From an uncultured Brachyspira sp. (lineage in GTDB: Bacteria > Spirochaetota > Brachyspiria > Brachyspirales > Brachyspiraceae), in assembly GCA_949300355.1 (NCBI GenBank), contig CASGDY010000003.1, positions 1 through 36,546 on the forward strand: a stretch of DNA of 36,546 nt, given 5' to 3'. Under the pieces are notes generated by a model that was given only the letters and a program-made list of their open reading frames with translations, did not search any database and was not told the DNA's origin. This document shows, piece by piece, positions 32,718-36,546 of the stretch. The translations under genes were made by a program, and so were the position numbers. How positions within the stretch are numbered: the first letter of the stretch is position 1; the number at the start of each line of letters is the position of its first letter.

Positions 32718-34460
32718 ATGACAAAAACAAAAAAATCTAGTCAGCATGAATTAAATTTAGAAGATAATCAAAACAATAACCTTGAAGAAGAATATTTGGA
32801 AATTAATCTTGACACTTTTCTTTTTAATGCTGGAGTTATAGGGTTTATAGAAGTTTTGGAAGAAGCAAAGGCATCAAAAGGCGAAAGTTTAGAAGATAGA
32901 AAAGATTTTTATTATGAAGGGCAAACATTATATGTTAATAAACAATTTTTATTAAATTTAGATTTTTCAAAATACTATTTAAAAACTGTATACAATAAAT
33001 TTTATAAAAATACTACTTTATATCAAATATTAAATACAAATAAAAAAGATTCAGAAAGTATAAAAAAATATAATAGTTTCCTAAAAAGGAAAACTTTAAT
33101 TACTATAGCTGATACATTAAAAGATAATAAAATAAAAGAATTATTATCTAATTATCAAGACAATAAAGATAATAAAGAAATTAATTTTAAAGAAATAGTT
33201 TTATATATAAATAATAATGAAAAATTAAAATATTATTTATATATTGCTAATATATTTTATGATAAATTTAGCCTAATATTTTATAATATGTATTTTTTAA
33301 AATATAGTTCAAGGCAAAAAACTCATAAAATAGAAGAAAATATTGATTTATATAAATCTATCAATAATAATTTTAATTTAACTAAGAAATATATAATTGA
33401 ATATGGAAAGAATAATTTACAAAAAAACAAATGCATTATTTGTGAATCAAAAATAAAAAAAGAATTGAATATGAATTTTCTATTTGAAATAGGAGTAGAT
33501 CCAAATAAAAAACAATCTGCTTACTGGAATTTACAATCTGATATGTTTATATGCCATATTTGCTATATGATATATTCTTGCACTCCTCTGGGGTTTATAG
33601 ACATGTCTAATTTAATGCTTTTTGTTAATCAAAATGACAGCATAGAAACTTTAATAAATATGAATGAAAAAATAGATTTTATAAATAATGAAGATAATAA
33701 AACATACACGGTATACAATGAAATAATTAGAAGAATACTTGCAGAAAAGACTAAAGAGTTAAAATCTATTCAGGTTATAGTAAGAGATAAGAATCACTAT
33801 TTATTTAACACTATAGGAAAAGATTCTCTTCAAATTATTGAGTCAAGAAAAAAAGAATTAAAAAACATATCAAAAATAAAATCTGTGAAAATTACAGATG
33901 CTTATTGGATTGATGTTTATAAAGAATGCTTAGAAAATATTTTTAATTTTAGAAATCAATGGAACTTAATATTTAAACTTCTAAAAATAGAAGATAATAA
34001 ATTTATATTAAATACAATATTCAATATACTAAAAATACAAATAGCAAAAAATACTATATTTTTAAATAATAAAACTTTAAAGGAGGATAATAATATGCAA
34101 AAACAATTTGATTTAGCATACATAGCCTATAAAAGCGGCAATGAAATAAGAGCTAAATTAATTGGGGCAAACAGCAGTGCCAATTTAAATAGCGAACAAA
34201 ATAAAGAAGCTGATAATAAATTGAGAGGTTTAGTATATCAGCTAATAAATTATGTTCATACTTCAAATAGAGATTTATTTTTAAGCAATATCACAAGGCT
34301 TTATGCAGGAATGAATTTGAGCATACCAAGTATATTTCTAAATATTTTTAAAAGCGATGATGAGTTTAAAGTAATAGGAAATGCTTATATACTTGGACTT
34401 AAAGGTTCATTCTATGATGATGACAGCAGCAAAAATAATAACGATAAAAAAGATAATTAA
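32718..34460 (+). CDS. cas8: Type I-B CRISPR large subunit Cas8 (Cst1-like, CXXC-CXXC family)
   Basis: This 580-residue protein sits in the position of the Cascade large subunit. It contains CIIC (residues 239-242) and CHIC (279-282), the paired CXXC motifs of the Cst1/Cas8a1 family; these may bind zinc. An LDTFLFNAGVIGFIEVLEEA start is also Cst1-like. The large subunit recognises the PAM and recruits Cas3. The gene is preceded by AAGGA. Near its 3' end, AAAGGAGGAT precedes an in-frame ATG at residue 460, probably the start of a separate Cas11 small subunit. The low-complexity Asn/Lys/Asp tail is typical of this AT-rich genome. Overall divergence between Cas8 families is high, so the subtype rests on the CXXC pairs and neighbours. 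Confidence 0.85.
   Translation: MTKTKKSSQHELNLEDNQNNNLEEEYLEINLDTFLFNAGVIGFIEVLEEAKASKGESLEDRKDFYYEGQTLYVNKQFLLNLDFSKYYLKTVYNKFYKNTTLYQILNTNKKDSESIKKYNSFLKRKTLITIADTLKDNKIKELLSNYQDNKDNKEINFKEIVLYINNNEKLKYYLYIANIFYDKFSLIFYNMYFLKYSSRQKTHKIEENIDLYKSINNNFNLTKKYIIEYGKNNLQKNKCIICESKIKKELNMNFLFEIGVDPNKKQSAYWNLQSDMFICHICYMIYSCTPLGFIDMSNLMLFVNQNDSIETLINMNEKIDFINNEDNKTYTVYNEIIRRILAEKTKELKSIQVIVRDKNHYLFNTIGKDSLQIIESRKKELKNISKIKSVKITDAYWIDVYKECLENIFNFRNQWNLIFKLLKIEDNKFILNTIFNILKIQIAKNTIFLNNKTLKEDNNMQKQFDLAYIAYKSGNEIRAKLIGANSSANLNSEQNKEADNKLRGLVYQLINYVHTSNRDLFLSNITRLYAGMNLSIPSIFLNIFKSDDEFKVIGNAYILGLKGSFYDDDSSKNNNDKKDN
34095..34460 (+). CDS. cas11: Predicted Cascade small subunit Cas11, from an internal start within cas8
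   Basis: An in-frame ATG at 34095 lies 8 bases after AGGAGG (34081-34086), within AAAGGAGGAT, the strongest ribosome binding site in the operon. Translation from there gives a 121-residue protein beginning MQKQFDLAYIAYKSGNEIRA. It is mostly helical, with LRGLVYQLINYVHTSNRD and an acidic, Asn-rich tail, and its size fits Cas11. Internal translation of Cas11 from the large-subunit gene has been shown experimentally for type I-B, I-C and I-D systems (McBride and colleagues). Here the site and frame are seen directly; expression is inferred. The same residues also form the C-terminal helical domain of Cas8. Confidence 0.72.
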   Translation: MQKQFDLAYIAYKSGNEIRAKLIGANSSANLNSEQNKEADNKLRGLVYQLINYVHTSNRDLFLSNITRLYAGMNLSIPSIFLNIFKSDDEFKVIGNAYILGLKGSFYDDDSSKNNNDKKDN

Positions 34461-34482
34461 ATAATTTTAAGGAGAATAAAAA

Positions 34483-36108
<1,626 letters not shown>

Positions 36109-36109
<1 letters not shown>

Positions 36110-36546
36110 TGGAAAAAGAAAATTTTTTAGCGAAAAGCAATAAATATAATGATTCATATCATACAGAAAGCATTGAAAAACATACTGAAAATCTTATAAA
36201 ATTATTTGAAGATTTTAAAAGTATGTATGAAAAATATTTTAATGAAAAAGAATTAGAGCTTATAAAAATAGCATGCGAAACTCATGACTTGGGAAAGATG
36301 AATTATAAATTTCAAAAGAAAATTTATAAAAGTATAAATCAAAATTTTGAAATTAATAATGATTTAGAGAAATTATATAAAGAGCTAAACATTGAAGAAA
36401 TTCCGCATGGTATTTTAAGCTGTGCTTTTTTGAATATTAATGAATTAGAAGAAAAATTTTCAGAAGATGAAATAAAAGCATTATCAAGTGCAGTTTATAA
36501 TCATCATACAAGAAAAGCTTTAAATAATAATGGTTTAGAAATAAGT
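36109..36546 (+). CDS. cas3: CRISPR helicase-nuclease Cas3, HD-domain part, 3' end beyond the window
   Basis: The first 146 codons are present, starting at ATG 36109 in the TAATG overlap with cas5. The HD nuclease domain is recognisable: HTENLIKLF with H25, the HD pair in ETHDLGKMNYKFQ (H59, D60), IPHGILSC and VYNHHTRKA, which supply metal ligands. Cas3 is recruited by Cascade to the displaced strand and degrades it. Whether the helicase is fused, as in most type I-B Cas3 proteins, cannot be seen. The cas1, cas2 and cas4 genes and the array would lie to the right if present. Confidence 0.88.

Overview
This window is very AT-rich and gene-dense. Its gene content points to a spirochaete of the genus Brachyspira: a class III fructose-1,6-bisphosphatase, two methyl-accepting chemotaxis proteins, a flagellar rod protein, a run of secreted outer-membrane-type paralogues, and alanine-rich cell-wall genes. 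The genus call is an inference from family resemblance and base composition; no database was searched.

Layout. 1-2527: the 5' end of a sugar O-acetyltransferase gene, a repeat-filled gap, and fbp. 2636-7391: three tRNA genes (Pro, Arg, His), five tandem paralogous genes for small predicted outer-membrane beta-barrels, and a fourth tRNA (Arg). 7460-11231: a membrane TPR protein, an AAA/RecF-like ATPase abutting it tail to tail, and a YehP-type VWA protein. 11243-13138: two head-to-head intergenic repeats and an orphan DNA methyltransferase whose N-terminus seems frameshifted. 13255-20610: lon, a Cache-type chemoreceptor, ruvB and an overlapping M23 peptidase gene. 20638-22947: a second orphan DNA methyltransferase, then about 600 bp of repeats, hairpins and two outward-facing promoter-like sites, and a 30-codon ORF. 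23028-26339: a flavin reductase-rubredoxin fusion and an alr / alanine-symporter pair, the symporter broken by a one-base frameshift. 26455-31605: a large chemoreceptor, a flagellar rod protein and murA. 31841-36546: a type I-B (Cst/Tneap-like) CRISPR-Cas operon, cas6-cas8-cas7-cas5-cas3, running off the right edge. It has a near-consensus promoter and an internal start in cas8 that would give a Cas11 small subunit.

Most notable observations. (1) A modular intergenic element recurs through the window. Four complete copies are 196, 198, 196 and 196 bp from first to last box, and partial copies also occur. Its plan is CCCRCCC, 70-77 bp, a second such box, 30 bp, CGCACG, 68-70 bp, CGTGCG. The box spacing is nearly constant while the AT-rich interiors differ, and boxes change together within a copy. 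One edge often lies 10-45 bp after a stop codon. I do not recognise it as a named family. (2) cas8 contains an in-frame ATG behind the strongest Shine-Dalgarno sequence of the operon, predicting a separate 121-residue Cas11. (3) Two genes (a methyltransferase and the alanine symporter) are each put out of frame at an A6 tract where A7 would restore a full-length protein, which suggests sequencing error, slippage or phase variation.

Functional links. alr and the Na+/alanine symporter form a likely alanine unit, and with murA they feed peptidoglycan synthesis. The two methyltransferases have no restriction partner in view. The CRISPR array and adaptation genes are not in the window.
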